From: Trichobilharzia szidati
Lineage: Eukaryota > Platyhelminthes > Trematoda > Strigeidida > Schistosomatidae
Assembly (NCBI GenBank): GCA_944472155.2
Contig: OX235277.1
Location: 13,836,804 to 13,900,803, forward strand
Length of the DNA: 64,000 nt
Reading direction: 5' to 3'
The notes beneath the pieces were generated by a model that had not been told where the DNA came from, ran no database searches, and worked only from the letters and a program-made list of their open reading frames with translations. The position numbers and the translations under genes are program-made. Every line of letters begins with the position of its first letter. Positions within the stretch are counted from its first letter, which is position 1. Positions 37,601 to 50,900 of this stretch are shown piece after piece.

Positions 37601-40600
37601 TTTAACTAGGTGTCAGGTAGGATATAATTTATAACTGCCTGAAAACGCTACTTTGGGTTTAATTTTCATGAGAATGCACTTTCCTGAAAGTTTTCGCTCA
37701 AAAATATTGACATTTGTTGTATTATTTCATTTTCAATTCCAAGTTTGAATCGAGAACCGCGTAAGGCATCAAGATGAAAGACATAAAATAGAACCTTGTA
37801 AATCCTACATCGATGATTTTGTAAAGTTTCATATTATGCAAGTTGCTTCCTGGAATAGCGCATAAGAATAAACACAGTTTATACTTACCCCCTGACGACA
37901 CTGCAAATATCGGTCATTAGCTCTACAGTAACCACTGTTCACTGATTCATGTAAAATAAATTTAAAGAATGAGAAATAGTCCAGCGATACGATTCATATT
38001 GAGATTATCAAACACAATATTTTTCGCAATACAGTTAGAGGTACATTAAAGATTCAAACAGCCTTGTCCAGTTTACTAGCAGGTCTTATGAAAAACAGAT
38101 GGAGAGACTAGAAAAGGTATCCTGGAACAATTCCCATAACCACTTAAATTAGAGTATACAATGGGCAGAAATAAATTCTACAATGCAATCCGGGGGAGAA
38201 ACGAAAGCCTTCTGAGAGCTTGTCAGTTAGTGTGCCTTCTTTCAGTAAACGAAGGATGTCCACACTATATTTGGCACTGAAAACTATGCTCAAATTGATA
38301 AACAAATGACAAGATGTGATACAGAAGTGTTTGAAATCTGTGACAGCAGATTGAATGGAATAAAACTCTAGGAACTGTTCATCAGAGAGTCAGTAATCCA
38401 CCATGGTCACCCAAACGATAAAAACAAGCATGTTGAGGGAGTAGCTTTCGTGATGTCACAAAAATAATCGGATGTTCTCACGCAAAAAGGATCAAATTCA
38501 CCAGTACCTTGATAACAAGATTCAACAATGAAAAGAGGAAAGTTACAGTTAGACAAAGAGACACGTCAACAAGCAACACAGGTCAGAAGAAGAAAAGAGG
38601 AGTTCTTCGAACAAGTCTGAACAATAGTGGACAACATCTCAGATGAATAGTTACATCGAAATTGGAATAGGTGATATGAATGAAAGGCAGATAATGGGCA
38701 AAAATGCCGAAAACATTTCACCATGGATTGGGAAGCACTTCCCTGGTGAAATGAATGACTTCGGAGACTTCCTTAAGATATTCCGAGTCTGTAATAATTT
38801 TGTGATTGGTGTCACAAGAAATGAGTTCTGCCAGATGAACACAGAAAAAATCAGATGGACGTCATCTGAATTTACCTGCGATGAAGTGGACAAAACATGG
38901 AAAAGCAAAACACATGTGGGGTCAAAACATTTTCTGATGTGAAAGACCTTTGACAAAATAAATGATTGCACCTGTCATGAAAAGTGGAAGTCTTGAAAGC
39001 CACTCAGTAGGAAAGCAGAAAAGACGGAGGAATAGACTGAATTTCTTCCAGAAGCACTTAAGCAGACCTTGGGATAACAGCGAACACCACACGCCACCAC
39101 TCCATACGTCGTGACGAAGATGAAACAAAAAGGCACCTGCTTATGGGAAGAATGACGACCTTCCCAAAGCATCAAAGAAGAACAACTTGCAACTATGTAA
39201 CAACTACCACACAACCTAGCTTCTCTTCACTTCAAACAAACATTAGACCGTGTCATCCCGGAGAGAATAAAATATACTTGGATGAAGGAACAAACTCAAC
39301 CCTGTGAGTTATAATTCTGAAAAAATTTACAAAATTCACTCAGCAGCTATATGATGATGATACATATTCAAAAGTTTAAATGTACCTGTATACTGGAAAC
39401 GTTTGATTTCCACAGAGGCAAATCTACACATATCTCTTACTTCGTAAAGGTGTGACTTTAAACTTACTTAGGTCTTTACCTGCAAACATTTTGTTTTGTT
39501 ACAAAGTAAGTATAACTTGCTGATATATCTCACGTAAATTGAACAAAGTGAATGATATTATCACATCAGCCAACATAATGAGATCATAACAGGATATTTT
39601 AGATTCCTCTCCTTGAATAGAAATGAATAAATGGTTTTGAAAGTCTTACAATTCCTGTATAAATTGATTGATAATAGTCGGTCAGTTAGGCCGAGTTATT
39701 CCAAGAATGTGTGTGTAAATAATTCTTTGACAACCATTTTACACTGGAAGAAAAACGTCGATGCAATGCGATTCCTGAACACTCGCCGAAATGCGAACTC
39801 ACCTTACCAATATTATTTTTACCAGTATCACCTGAATTATATCACATCTTCCAAATCATTAGGACGATTTAACTACCACACATTAGTTTTCTTCTGAAAT
39901 AACTCACTACCTGCATATCAATGATATGATAACGATTGGACAAGTTTGACCTACTATCCGACAATTGTTAGTTCACTGAATTCGATGCTGTAAACTGATG
40001 TCCCCATGTGTTATTTACTTCATTAGCATCCTAGTGAAGTTATTCGTCCCAGGACAATCACCTAAGATGCTCATTTTAGACTATGAAAAGAATATTTATC
40101 AAAAATGTACTCTGATGTGGAACATAGTGGTTCTTAAAATCTTCTCCATGAATGAATGTAAATAATACTCACTTTTCACTATCATCGTAAATAGGTACAC
40201 AGTGACTGTTGTTTTTACTATTATGTGCAAAGTAAATTGAAAGAACGAAAAGTAATTCATGACAGGCAACATTTTACTTTTAGAATTAGAGGTGAATACA
40301 TAACCTGAACATATTTGACAGTCATGGTAACTAGAACCCTTTTGCCTTTGATTTAAAGTGCATTCATCAGTGCATAGATGTGACCTGCAATGCCATACTC
40401 ATAAAGCTTCCATATTTATGGATTTCAGAGTCTGTTTTCATGACCTTCCTACCTAACGATCACATTTACTTTGAACTAGTTGCATGAACAGAATAAACTA
40501 AAAATTAAAAAATATATCTCAAATATGTCTTTTTGAATTTAATACTTTGGTTCTGAAGGATGTTCAGTTTAAAAAGTAATGCCACTGTCATCAATTTAGG

Positions 40601-42297
40601 AGGTATACGGATATCAGAAATAATTATAGTGATATAGTACTGATTATAAAAATAATTAGAGGAATTCGGAATATTCAAGTCTTGCATGTATCTCGTGATT
40701 TTATCAGCTACCACTCGTCAAACGTATATTTCAGTTGCTTTTTCATCAAACATTTACCATCATTGGCTGTGAATCTAAATTCAAACTATACACTGAACGC
40801 AAGTAATTTTTTGTAGAAATAAGCGGATTCCTCGAAATTACGTTCAACTCGAGAATGGAATTGAAACATGCGATAGTTCAATACATATTTATGATACGAT
40901 TTCTATGAGAATTCCAATGTCTTGATCACGTAACTGACATATATTCTGTGAGAAGGGAAGGCCGAAAATTCATATCAGAGGAAATCATCCTGAAACTGCT
41001 ATGGCTACGAATCATAATCTGAAAGTGAGTGACGGAAAAATGTAATCAAGCAGTCAGTGGAATATGCAGAAATGACCGTTTCCTTTCAACATCAAATCTG
41101 AGAAACCCGAATGAAACTTACATTGATCTATATAGAAATAGAATAAAAAACGGGAGGCTATAGAATTTCTAAACTGCAGTTAAAATTATGCTCATCCAAC
41201 GTACTGTTTTACTGCATCTTCCATAAAAGAAAGTAAGTGATATTAAACTAATTTATTGTTATTCAGTAGACTGTCTTCTGTCTGAAGAAACATTCATTGG
41301 AAGTATATCGAATCTTCATCAATAGGTCTTCGTTATTCATCAAATATCTAAGAAAACAAGATGCTTCTTAATACAACTGGAAGTTTCCACTGGTATTCTA
41401 GACAAGATAGATATTATCAGAAATAAACACTTAGTTTCTCCTAGGTCTTCACTATTGTAACACAAGTAGGAAGCGCTCATGCCTACCTAACCGATCTAAA
41501 GATTATTTTCACTTGTTTCATTTTCTGGTGAGCAACATGATCTCAACGGATTGCAGCAAATACCTCATATGAATAATAGTTATCGTCAAATTATGCATAT
41601 TTTCTTCAACTGTATTTTATATAGATCCAGCATATTATTCAGACATGTTCACATAGAAGAGAAATATATCATCATGCTTATAACTTCTACAAGACGTGAA
41701 CTCTTCTTATGATTCATGAATAATCCCCATCCAGGCATTAATAAAAGCAAATTCTAACTTGTTCAGTTAAAATAACCATCACCGATTCCATTTCTGTGTG
41801 ATAAACTGAATTTGCAAATACATAGGAAATAACCTATACATATTTACGATTGTACATCTAAGAAAATGAATTCGCCGGCGAAAACAGACTCTTTACTGAA
41901 TTCTAATGATGTTGATTACTAATTATCTTAGTGCTTGATTTACCGAAATCCCCTGGCTCATTTGTCATCATATTCTAATTTATTAATTTGCATGTATTCC
42001 AATTTCATTGAAACTTACAAAAGCCTGGTATATACAAGGAGAATAAGAGTTGCAGAAATCACTGAGAAAAAAATGCATCCTGAAAAGTAAAATACTGCAA
42101 GAATCACGACGGGTCATCTGGTTCATTTAAGTTTCTTAATTTCTAATTCAATCACTTATGTTTATGCGTGATCAAATGATTTAATATTACACTGTTTTCA
42201 CATTATCACAAATGGAAGGCAGAAGGAACTCACCTGCATAAGCCACTTTAGAAATAAATGCAATGCTCAGTAAAAACAAAAGACAACGAATGCGCAT
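34632..42297 (-). CDS. Micro-exon gene copy C: signal peptide, micro-exon ectodomain, membrane helix and extended tail
   Basis: Minus-strand exons: 42297-42234 (64), 42024-42019 (6), possible 41563-41513 (51), 40178-40173 (6), 39831-39808 (24), 39479-39468 (12), 37900-37889 (12), 37313-37287 (27), 36376-36365 (12), 35915-35907 (9), 34774-34632 (143 with stop). All junctions are phase 1. The frame is open for 104 residues without the 51-nt exon and 121 with it. The signal peptide starts MRIRCLLFLL. Ectodomain pieces include SDTGKNNI, GKDL, MSSG, AYNEARFVE and DQQG. The helix is nearly the same as in A, but where A has TAA directly after LLIP, C has TGG and continues with about 20 mostly polar residues (from WCLSRPAD to NDSH) before TGA. 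This copy looks the most intact. The 51-nt exon has only a weak acceptor (atatgag). Confidence 0.77.
38100..39290 (+). mobile_element. Decayed RTE relic in the matching intron of copy C
   Basis: Positions 38740-38900 read EMNDFGDFLKIFRVCNNF and then a WTS, which aligns with the RTE endonuclease region. It corresponds to the relic in A, in the opposite strand as expected from the inverted duplication, so it predates the A/C split. The reverse transcriptase part present in A is absent. Confidence 0.55.
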
Positions 42298-42339
42298 TTC
42301 TCTGTAGTTGTTCACTCAACAGTCGAGGATATACACTGA

Positions 42340-42460
42340 CTTATATACTACAATATCCGAAACCTAGACAAATCAATTGCTATTTTCTAACAGTGAAAAC
42401 ATATCTTAAGTTAAACTAGTAATCAATGAATGCAGACAGCCACAAAACTATGCTTGCATG
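42340..42460 (-). promoter_or_regulatory. Promoter of copy C with TATA box
   Basis: The TATA box (tatataag) is at 42347-42340 on the minus strand, 43 nt before the ATG. The conserved upstream block is at about 42460-42423. Confidence 0.6.
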
Positions 42461-42599
42461 TATAAGACAAACTAGATTGTGGCTTGACTGATGATGTCAT
42501 GTAAAAATCTGTTTGTCTGGGCGCTAAATGTGCTTGTTTTTTGAAGAAATCAAAAATAATCGACAGTCGATAAAAGATTTTGAGAAGTCGAATGTTAAC

Positions 42600-45500
42600 T
42601 GAATTACAGCTATTGGGTAATAATCTTGTGAACGACTCTGATAGCAGTTATTTCCGATATTGCTTATCTTGACACAATTCTTATCACTTTAAATGTACTG
42701 ACGTCTAACTTCACCTTTAGTGGTGAGAAAACCATGATAAGCGCAGAATGACTGAAAATATCTGGTATTTCCTTTGTCAAATTTTGGTCACTCATGTTTG
42801 GAATTCCACTAAAAATCAAATCAAAGTGGTGCGTTGAAACATTTATTAGTGCTTCGATAAACGTTGAGCCGCTGACTGATTATTTCAACGATCAACTACA
42901 TGAAACGAAGCCAAAATTCCAGATTAAGCTGAATAACGATTGTTTCGTCACTTACTTGCATTTATTAAATACACTAATATTTGGACTGAAGACATTCGCT
43001 TGATTCACAAAACTGAGAGGAAACAGTTTCAAACCTATTGATTTGATGTTCATGACACTTTTCGACATTTTATTTATTCCAGTGAAGCTATCAAACATCA
43101 CAATCTCATTAGTGAGTACATATGCACACCTGGTTATTATTCATTGTTATTTGCCCAATTATCTACACTATGAATATATTCATGAGTTGATTCAACATGT
43201 CTTCTAGTCAACTATTCATTATTTTATTCTTCACAAATATTCCTTTAAATGTCCTCAGTGATGACAATTCTAATAGTTAAATGATATTTCATAGAACCTT
43301 CTCAATTCACTTTTCAGTAATCTTTATTAGGAAATCCTCATACTTCTTGGGAATTATCAAATAGAACTCGTCGAAATTTGGTGAATTTAACTATGATTTT
43401 CAGCATAACGGCTGTCAAGGAACTTAACCCTGAGTTCCTATTATTTCCGAAGACGCTCGAATTGACAATTATACTGAGTACAATATCGACGTTAACTTCA
43501 AAACACATTGAATGACAAGAAGTCGTATTCTTCGACAGTTAAAATCAATGCTCTGTACAAAGTCTATAAACAAATGTTTTACAGGGAATGAACTGTTTTC
43601 TTATTCGTATTCGTTTGTATTCTTCCAACTTGTACACAACTGAATCATTCGCGCTTTCAAGTTGCCCGCCAATGACGACCAAGGCCAATGTTCAAACGTT
43701 CAGTGTTCACAATCATTGACAACGGTTATATCTTTAATCGAACGAAGCTTAACTACACAAAGTAATTTACCAGACATTCACAAATGAGAACAATCAATCT
43801 AGTCATAATATCCTTTACAATGACAAAAAATCAGGCTTAATGTTCTTTTCAAAACAGAACATTTGCAGCATATAAGGCAAATAAACTAAACGCCTCAACT
43901 TACATTTGATCACCGTTATCTGAAGACGAACTTCGTTCCAGAAACCTGATCGAAAATTAACCTGTCAATTTAATTTGTATGAGATGTGTAAAAATGAGAT
44001 ACCAACGAAAATGAACTGGAAGATAATGAAATGAGGAATGAGGGAAAGAACACTTGAGACGACTTTGACAATTGAAGGCGTAGGATGATGTTATCAATAA
44101 ACCATTTTCCTTAAAACAAATGAGAATATAGCATTTTACAGACGGCTATCGTGTCACCATATTCCAGTGTGGACGCTGACAGTTTTGTAGACAGATAATC
44201 TTGAAAACAGTCTTCATGTCAATTTTATAAATTACATCCATGCTTTGTTTTAGCTAAAGCCGTTTTCAACAGTGTGCCACCTGTGTTTGCCAGCGTTTCA
44301 CATTTTCCTATCCTACTTATATGTGCATATCCATACATATTATTTCCGATTGCATAACCAACCTGATATGATAACATGAGGACACATGATGTTTTGTGCC
44401 CATGAATTTCCACTAGCTTCAGTTTGTACACCAAACAGCTGAATTACAATTGTGATTAATTCATCTGTTCCATAGTGTACAGACGTTTCACACATATTAT
44501 TCATCTTCGAGCAATTAACTCACAAGTAAATAGGCGAAGGTGTAAAGTCAATCAGTAACAAGTAAATACTGGCTCCTGAATGATGCAACAGTCACACTTG
44601 TTTTGAAATTAATCACTTAGAGATGCCGAAATTAAATGATAGAGATAACATGGGTTATGCATGATGAGAATGTTTAAAAGTCATGATTTACACATGGTTT
44701 GAATTAAATTAAACAAATAATATGGATATGAAATAATCCACAATGATGGTCACATGACTGGAGAATTTCACAGCTTCTATCAATTCTGAACTTCACGCTT
44801 TAAAAAAATAATTTTCTCCAATTACCAATAATCCTGAGTGAACACTCGTATTTTTAAAATTGGAATCAGCTGAAAGAGTGATACTGAACTTGTTACATTG
44901 GATGGATCTTCAGTCAACCGTGCGATTATTACCTGTACATCTGGAAATGGCAGCATGATTTATAATGAACTGAACTGCATCTCTAGTATCCAGTGGTAGT
45001 ATATGGCAGTACATGTAAGGTTGATTGATATAGCCAAGTACTACATTCCATATTTCTACCTTATCAAGCCTTGTGTGAATTTTGAATAATCTCCGAACAA
45101 ATGAGCAACTCAAGTTAACCACAGTGTATTAATTATTGCACACTGCTAACCAAGTAAGGCCGGCATACAAAGCATATATGCTGCAGCAATCGATGAGATG
45201 GATTGAGTGATATGTCTTGTGTTCACTGTCCATTCGACGAGTGAAGAGGAGGTTAGGAATATTGGTCACACTTTGTAATATTGGACGATGACAATAATCT
45301 TTGAAAACCTCTTATTGAAAACAATTTTACTGAATTCAATGTTTTGTCCATGAATGTACATATGTGTTGTCCGATGTTGTCTATATCAACTTGTTGAAAT
45401 CTCAATAAACCAACGGATTTTAGGTGTTCGTACGTTTTGGACTTTTGGCTGTGAAGATTTATAGTATCCTTTTCCTTATATATTTCAAACAATCGGTCAA

Positions 45501-46160
45501 TCATGACGTTAGGATATTCTCATCATACATAACATATGTCACATCTATTATTCTAATGTTTGTATTTCCAAATGATTACCATCATAAAATTGTTCATTTC
45601 ATTTCTTGCTGATTAACGACTAATCACGATGTTAATTTATGAAAACTTGTGTATTACGTGTGTTGTTGGAATGTTTCAGCATACTCTGAATTCGTGTGGC
45701 TTTTTCTTTTCATTTGAAGAACTCTGATTTATTCACACAGACGAAACTTTACCGCCACTGGCCTCTACATTAGATATGAATCCAAGATCACTTGTTATTT
45801 GTATTTTTGAATACAAAATATAAGTTCAAATAATTTGTTATTAATAGTGTTTTTGCAGTTATAGTGCACTATTTATTGAGCCTTCTGTTCACTCTTTTCA
45901 TCTTTCATGTTACATATTTTGATAGTTGTCGTTATGCACTTTCATTAAAACCCAATTCTTTTTCCTAATCTTCTGTGTAACGCAACATTTAGTTTAAAGG
46001 TAGTATTATTCACCCACTTAGTTCCAGTCTGATTGATTATCAAGTACTGATTTGCACGGATTTGGTTGGTTATTTATTTTATCATGAGTTAACTTGCGTT
46101 GAGAAACCATTAGAAAAACCTGATTTTTCAAGATAGGCAAGAGATCAGTTAATACACTAC
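42600..46160. other. AT-rich spacer, no gene seen
   Basis: This lies upstream of the head-to-head pair C and D. Only short unsupported ORFs are present. Positions 46030-46100 resemble 31850-31900 (gcacggatttg). Confidence 0.4.
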
Positions 46161-46194
46161 GACACTAGACAGCAGCTGCTTTTTACATATATAT

Positions 46195-46400
46195 GTATTC
46201 ATACATGCGGAAATGGCAAACGTTGGAATTCATTAGCTATTGGATTGAGTCCCTGATTGTCTCAGATCTCACTTTCTAGGTGGAAGGTACTCGGTCCGAA
46301 ACCCAGTGGATGTGAACTAGAGAAGAGTCGCAATCTAGGACAAATCAATTCTATTTGTTTTTTACTTTATGAAATGTTTTGATCATGAAAACAACATCCC
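46195..46400 (+). repeat. Very degenerate Sm-alpha-like SINE relic
   Basis: It shares the ggcaaacgttggaattcat portion and a decayed tRNA head (ctaggtggaaggtactcggtccgaaaccc) with the better copies at 31960 and 47440. Confidence 0.4.
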
Positions 46401-47439
46401 AAAGCAATTTATTTCCATCTTTTTTGTCATGATTGAAGGAATAAATATACACACAAAACTAATAATGCATATTTGTGACCTTAAAACCTCCGTGAGTGAA
46501 TTCGATGAAAATAGTCCGTTTGTGACGACTTCTTGAAGAAGTTGACATTAAACAGACTAGTCGTCTTCGCCGAAGAGGTTATCTTCACTCAGATATTCTA
46601 TCCACTTGCTTCCGCTGATGTTTGTGGAACAATGTCTATTTTTGAAGCTCACCAGTGTTTACATTCAGTGAAAAATTGTCAATATAAAACACCGAAATCT
46701 GATCAGTCATTTAAAAATCTGAGCAGAAGTGAGGAAGAGTAGAACGTTCATTTAGTTTTCAATTAGGAGCAGTACACTGCCTCTCACCAAAAATGAGGAT
46801 CTTTTCTTTGTATTTTCGCTAATTCATGAGTGTCACATTTCCATGATGATGAAAACTGATCACAACAAGGACAATACAATGTCGATATTCTGAGTAACTC
46901 GAGGATAAAACGCACAATCCGAATATTAAGACAGAAATACAAATGTGTGTAACTTAGAACAAGGATCTCACATAAATCAGGCAACCACAATGTTCGTTTG
47001 ATACTAGAGTAAGAGGTGCTTAGTCTCGACTGCTCAGTATGCATTCGCAAATAGATAAACAGCGGAATTTATAGCTTACTACTCAACAAATGATCAGCAG
47101 AATATTAGTGAAATCTTCTCAGACATTTCAGTACATTATTTAGACTGAACAAAATTAGTAACCAACTATCAACTAGAACTACACTCATTCATCAGCTTTT
47201 GTTGACATTTCAAGAAATGCAGTTGTTAGTATTGTCATAAAACCTTTTATTGGCATATTATGTATTCAATATCTCCAAATGGCATGATTTTCTAATGACG
47301 TCTTCATAGATAAATATCATTATAGCATTCCAGTATTACAGTGTTGCATAAACTGTGACTCTTGCAATGAAATATAAAATCCAATTAGACAAAATCTGAT
47401 TTGCGTCACCACGGATTGATGCAGCGTCAACAGAAATAC

Positions 47440-47740
47440 ATACCAATGATATTCTCTGCTGCTCGCGCCATATAATGAAATGGCAAAAGTTGGAATTCAT
47501 GGAATATTGGTTCGGTCTAAGAGGTCGTCATTTAACCAGAAGGTTGTGGGTTCGAACCCTGGTGGTGGGTGAGTACTGCTGAATCAGAGTTTCAAAGTAG
47601 GCTAACGAAACAGCTGTCCAGTACTCCAAGCTCGTTTTCCAATGGTCCTTTAATCGATGTCAGCTCATCATGATGATATCTTGACAAGCGAATTAGCAAA
47701 TACATTTTGTTTTAACTTTACATGTATAAACTCTTATTTC
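47440..47740 (+). mobile_element. tRNA-headed SINE with hammerhead-like core (Sm-alpha-like), copy 2
   Basis: The head contains aaccagaaggttgtgggttc followed by gaaccc, a B-box-like sequence; the hammerhead-like core is at 47571-47626. Flanking similarity to 31960-32520 extends to about 47940. Confidence 0.65.
47571..47626 (+). ncRNA. Degenerate hammerhead ribozyme motif with perfect stem I
   Basis: Stem I is a perfect 8-bp pairing of gagtactg (47571-47578) with cagtactc (47619-47626). Between them lie ctga (47579-47582), gaaac (47607-47611), a cagctg stem III and gtc (47616-47618) at the expected cleavage site. The ctgatga box is changed to ctgaatcaga and stem II is weak, so activity is uncertain. 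Confidence 0.5.
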
Positions 47741-47949
47741 GCTAAAGTGTATACGAACGCTGTTGTGGCTGTTTGCATGGTTATGTTAAGATATTTCCCA
47801 AGAATAACCGCATAAAATCAATATCAAGTCTTAGTTAAAATAAGCTAGTATGATACAAACGAAATATAAGTCGGACGCTGACATGGGTTTTCAGAGAGCA
47901 ACACATTATCACATTTTATCTCTTGAAAACACTATTTACTATTGAAAAA

Positions 47950-50900
47950 TAATTTGGCTTTGCTGGCGTTTTTACCCTCAATAGTACATCAGTGTGTATG
48001 CATCTTTATGCATTCAAATAATCAAAAACCCAAAGCAACTGTTCACTCAGCAAACACTGCATTTCAAGGAATTAATGACTTAACAGGAACGTTGTATTTG
48101 AAAAGTACACATCCAAGCGCTGTTCTTGTCATGACGATATTTGAATTGAAATACCTCCTCCACTCCAAGAAAAGCTCTTCCTCTTATCTCTTTTCTTTTC
48201 GTTTCATATATTTTTGTTTTCTGTTGTCTTTATCCTAAAAGTTTCAATCAGATTGTTTTATATTCTCTTCCCTTAATCTTTTGAAAACTATGGGGATTTC
48301 CATTTATACTATTCTGACATATTCTTGATGATATTATCCATTTTCTCATTATATTCCTCCACTTGCTTTACTTTTATTATTGGTTATTTCATCATGAACT
48401 TATCACTGTAGTCCTACTATCTCCTCTTTACTTCATACTAGTTTACAGTAACAGCTCACTTGACACCTTTCATAAGGTTGGACTGATTTGTCAGTTATCC
48501 TTGCCTACACTGAATGAACCCATTAGGACTAATCACCATCACTTTTGTCATTTAATACTACAACTATAAGGTTCTTAAAGGAATGAGTATTTAATACAAG
48601 ATGGGACCTCTCAGACTTACAGAAGAAACAACTATAAGACCAATTTGTAAATATAATTCCACTTGGTGATTAGATATAAGGATCATTTAACAACAGAATA
48701 GGTAAATGAAGCATCATTGTTTTGCGAAATCCTATCTCATAATATTTAATCCTGATAATACGATAACTATGGGAAATTCATTGAAAGTTATGTACAAAAT
48801 CAGAAGAAGCCTCATTGAAACAGTATATTGATATGTTCTGTGCATAGCTTGAGCGTTGATCATTAACATGAAAAACCATGATCTAAATTCATTCATTCTT
48901 CATTCAGCTGGATTTTGAATGTGAAAATGTGGTTACATTGGATGAACAAAAAGAAGGGCATTCCTCTGATTTCTGACCACAACAGACAAAATTGTTCATT
49001 TCGCCTCAACTTTGTCGAAACAATTTCTATGAAATGTCTGAAAACCAATTTACTCTTTCAGAAGGAAATTGTTATCAGTGTTTCCTTGCCCTGGTTACTG
49101 AATGTCTTTATTCTTTCTCTCATCAAATAGAAAGAAATTTCGATTGTCTCCTGTTTCTATGATTTGGGTTTAGGCAGTACATAGTTACTCAATTTATTAG
49201 TGACTCTTCATCTTACTCACCTCTTGCCTTCATTGCGTAATTTATGATATACGCCTTTTGATTTTTGTTTAAACCTAAACCCTCTGTCAAGTTACATCGT
49301 ATGAAACTTTCAAGTGTATTAAAATTATTTCTGTGCACAAGCTTAGCAATATCTTTAGGCTGTAGGTAGACAATAAGATGTCAACAAAATGAATAATGGT
49401 AACATCTTTGTACAAACTACTTTTTTTGCTTAATCTAAAACCCTGATTTATGTTCACAGATGGAACTTTTGAACATACTCCTTTCACACTGGATATGATT
49501 CCGAGCTCAATTGTAAAAAGTAGTTTGCTGTGATTACGCCTTGTTTCTGTACGTTTTGAAGAATTACACTCAATAACATCATTTTGACAATGAAACTTTT
49601 GCACACTTTTGTTAACCCCTTTAACAAAATATTTTGATACCTGTTTCTATACTCTTTCCTGTAACAACTAATTTTTCTAGATATCCGTCCTTATTGCGTA
49701 ACCTCGCATTTGAGCTTAGTAATCTTCACTCTCGAAGTTACGATTCGACTAACAACCACTATTTTGAAATATTCTGGTGATGTTACTGTTGTTATAAACA
49801 AATATACTTTTATCTTTCTGCCATGTTTTAGGAAACGGACATACCCGCACATGCGAAAATAACTAAACATGACTGCAGCTGTACAGCTGAGTGAATGAAT
49901 TCTCCGTGAAGTGTTTCTTCAATCAACTTTTAGTTATTTCCATGTCTGTATCTTTATTTTGCATTTTATCAGAAAGTGTAACTGGAACATCTTACCAACG
50001 ACGATTTAATCAATTAGTATGTGTAACTGCCGAAATCTTCTATCATTTCTGCTATTGGAATCCACAACTATTCCCACCAGCTAAAGCTCAACATATTTTG
50101 TGGCTTAGTGCCATAAAGGCATTTTTCAAGTGCATCCTACATCTGAAGCAAAAAACTACATTTTTTTCATAGATGGCTCACTACATAAATGCCCAATGCA
50201 AATGACATGTATTATGAAAAATATGAATACTGGTAGCCTTTCCACACACAGGTTTTCAAAATTCTGCGTTCCGAATACTCAGCGGAAACACAAGTAGAAT
50301 TTGTGGATGCACTCTGATGAGACTGAAATTTTTACCATGTATTAAGAAATAGCATGGATACATGCATACATAAAATTATGAAATGAAACTAGCGGCACTT
50401 CCGATTAGTAAACTTCTGTTCCTATGACAAATCAAGCTTTTGTGATCGGCTTTTGATCAAAGATCATTGTGTTTGTTCATATAATCAGAGCGCGTCTAAT
50501 CTTACTTCAACATTTTTGTGGGACTCAAGAAACACTATGCAAACCCGTAAGCCTGTGAAATCACAATAAAATGAAGTGAAACTGACTCATCTGGTGAGTC
50601 AAACGCCACCCTAATTTGTATACTACATATTGCAAAAGTAAATTTGTGACTCTTCGGCAGCAAATGTTGACGACTCAATCCACCAGGGGTCGCAACTAGT
50701 ACCTTCCATATACACATTCCCTAAAATAAGGTAACGTGGGGACACAGACATCTCATAGGCTTAAAATGTCATCAATCTTGATGTGTAAAAACAACCACTG
50801 AATAATAATTACAATTAATTGATCCTTTTTATAGTGTACAAAATTTTCAAATATGTTATGCTTTTCCAATCACTAAGCTAACAGTGTTCACGTTTCTGCA

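Larger units (their letters stand above)
34555..42590 (-). repeat. C block of the inverted A/C segmental duplication
   Basis: This is the reverse counterpart of 110-8710. An RTE fragment present in A (about 3530-4078) is missing here; the rest of the intron aligns. Confidence 0.7.

Noticed and set aside
39890..39945. A 3-nt exon in C (gatatgcag|GTA|gtgagt)
   Set aside because: The A copy has lost both the acceptor and the donor, and a 3-nt exon cannot be supported without transcripts.
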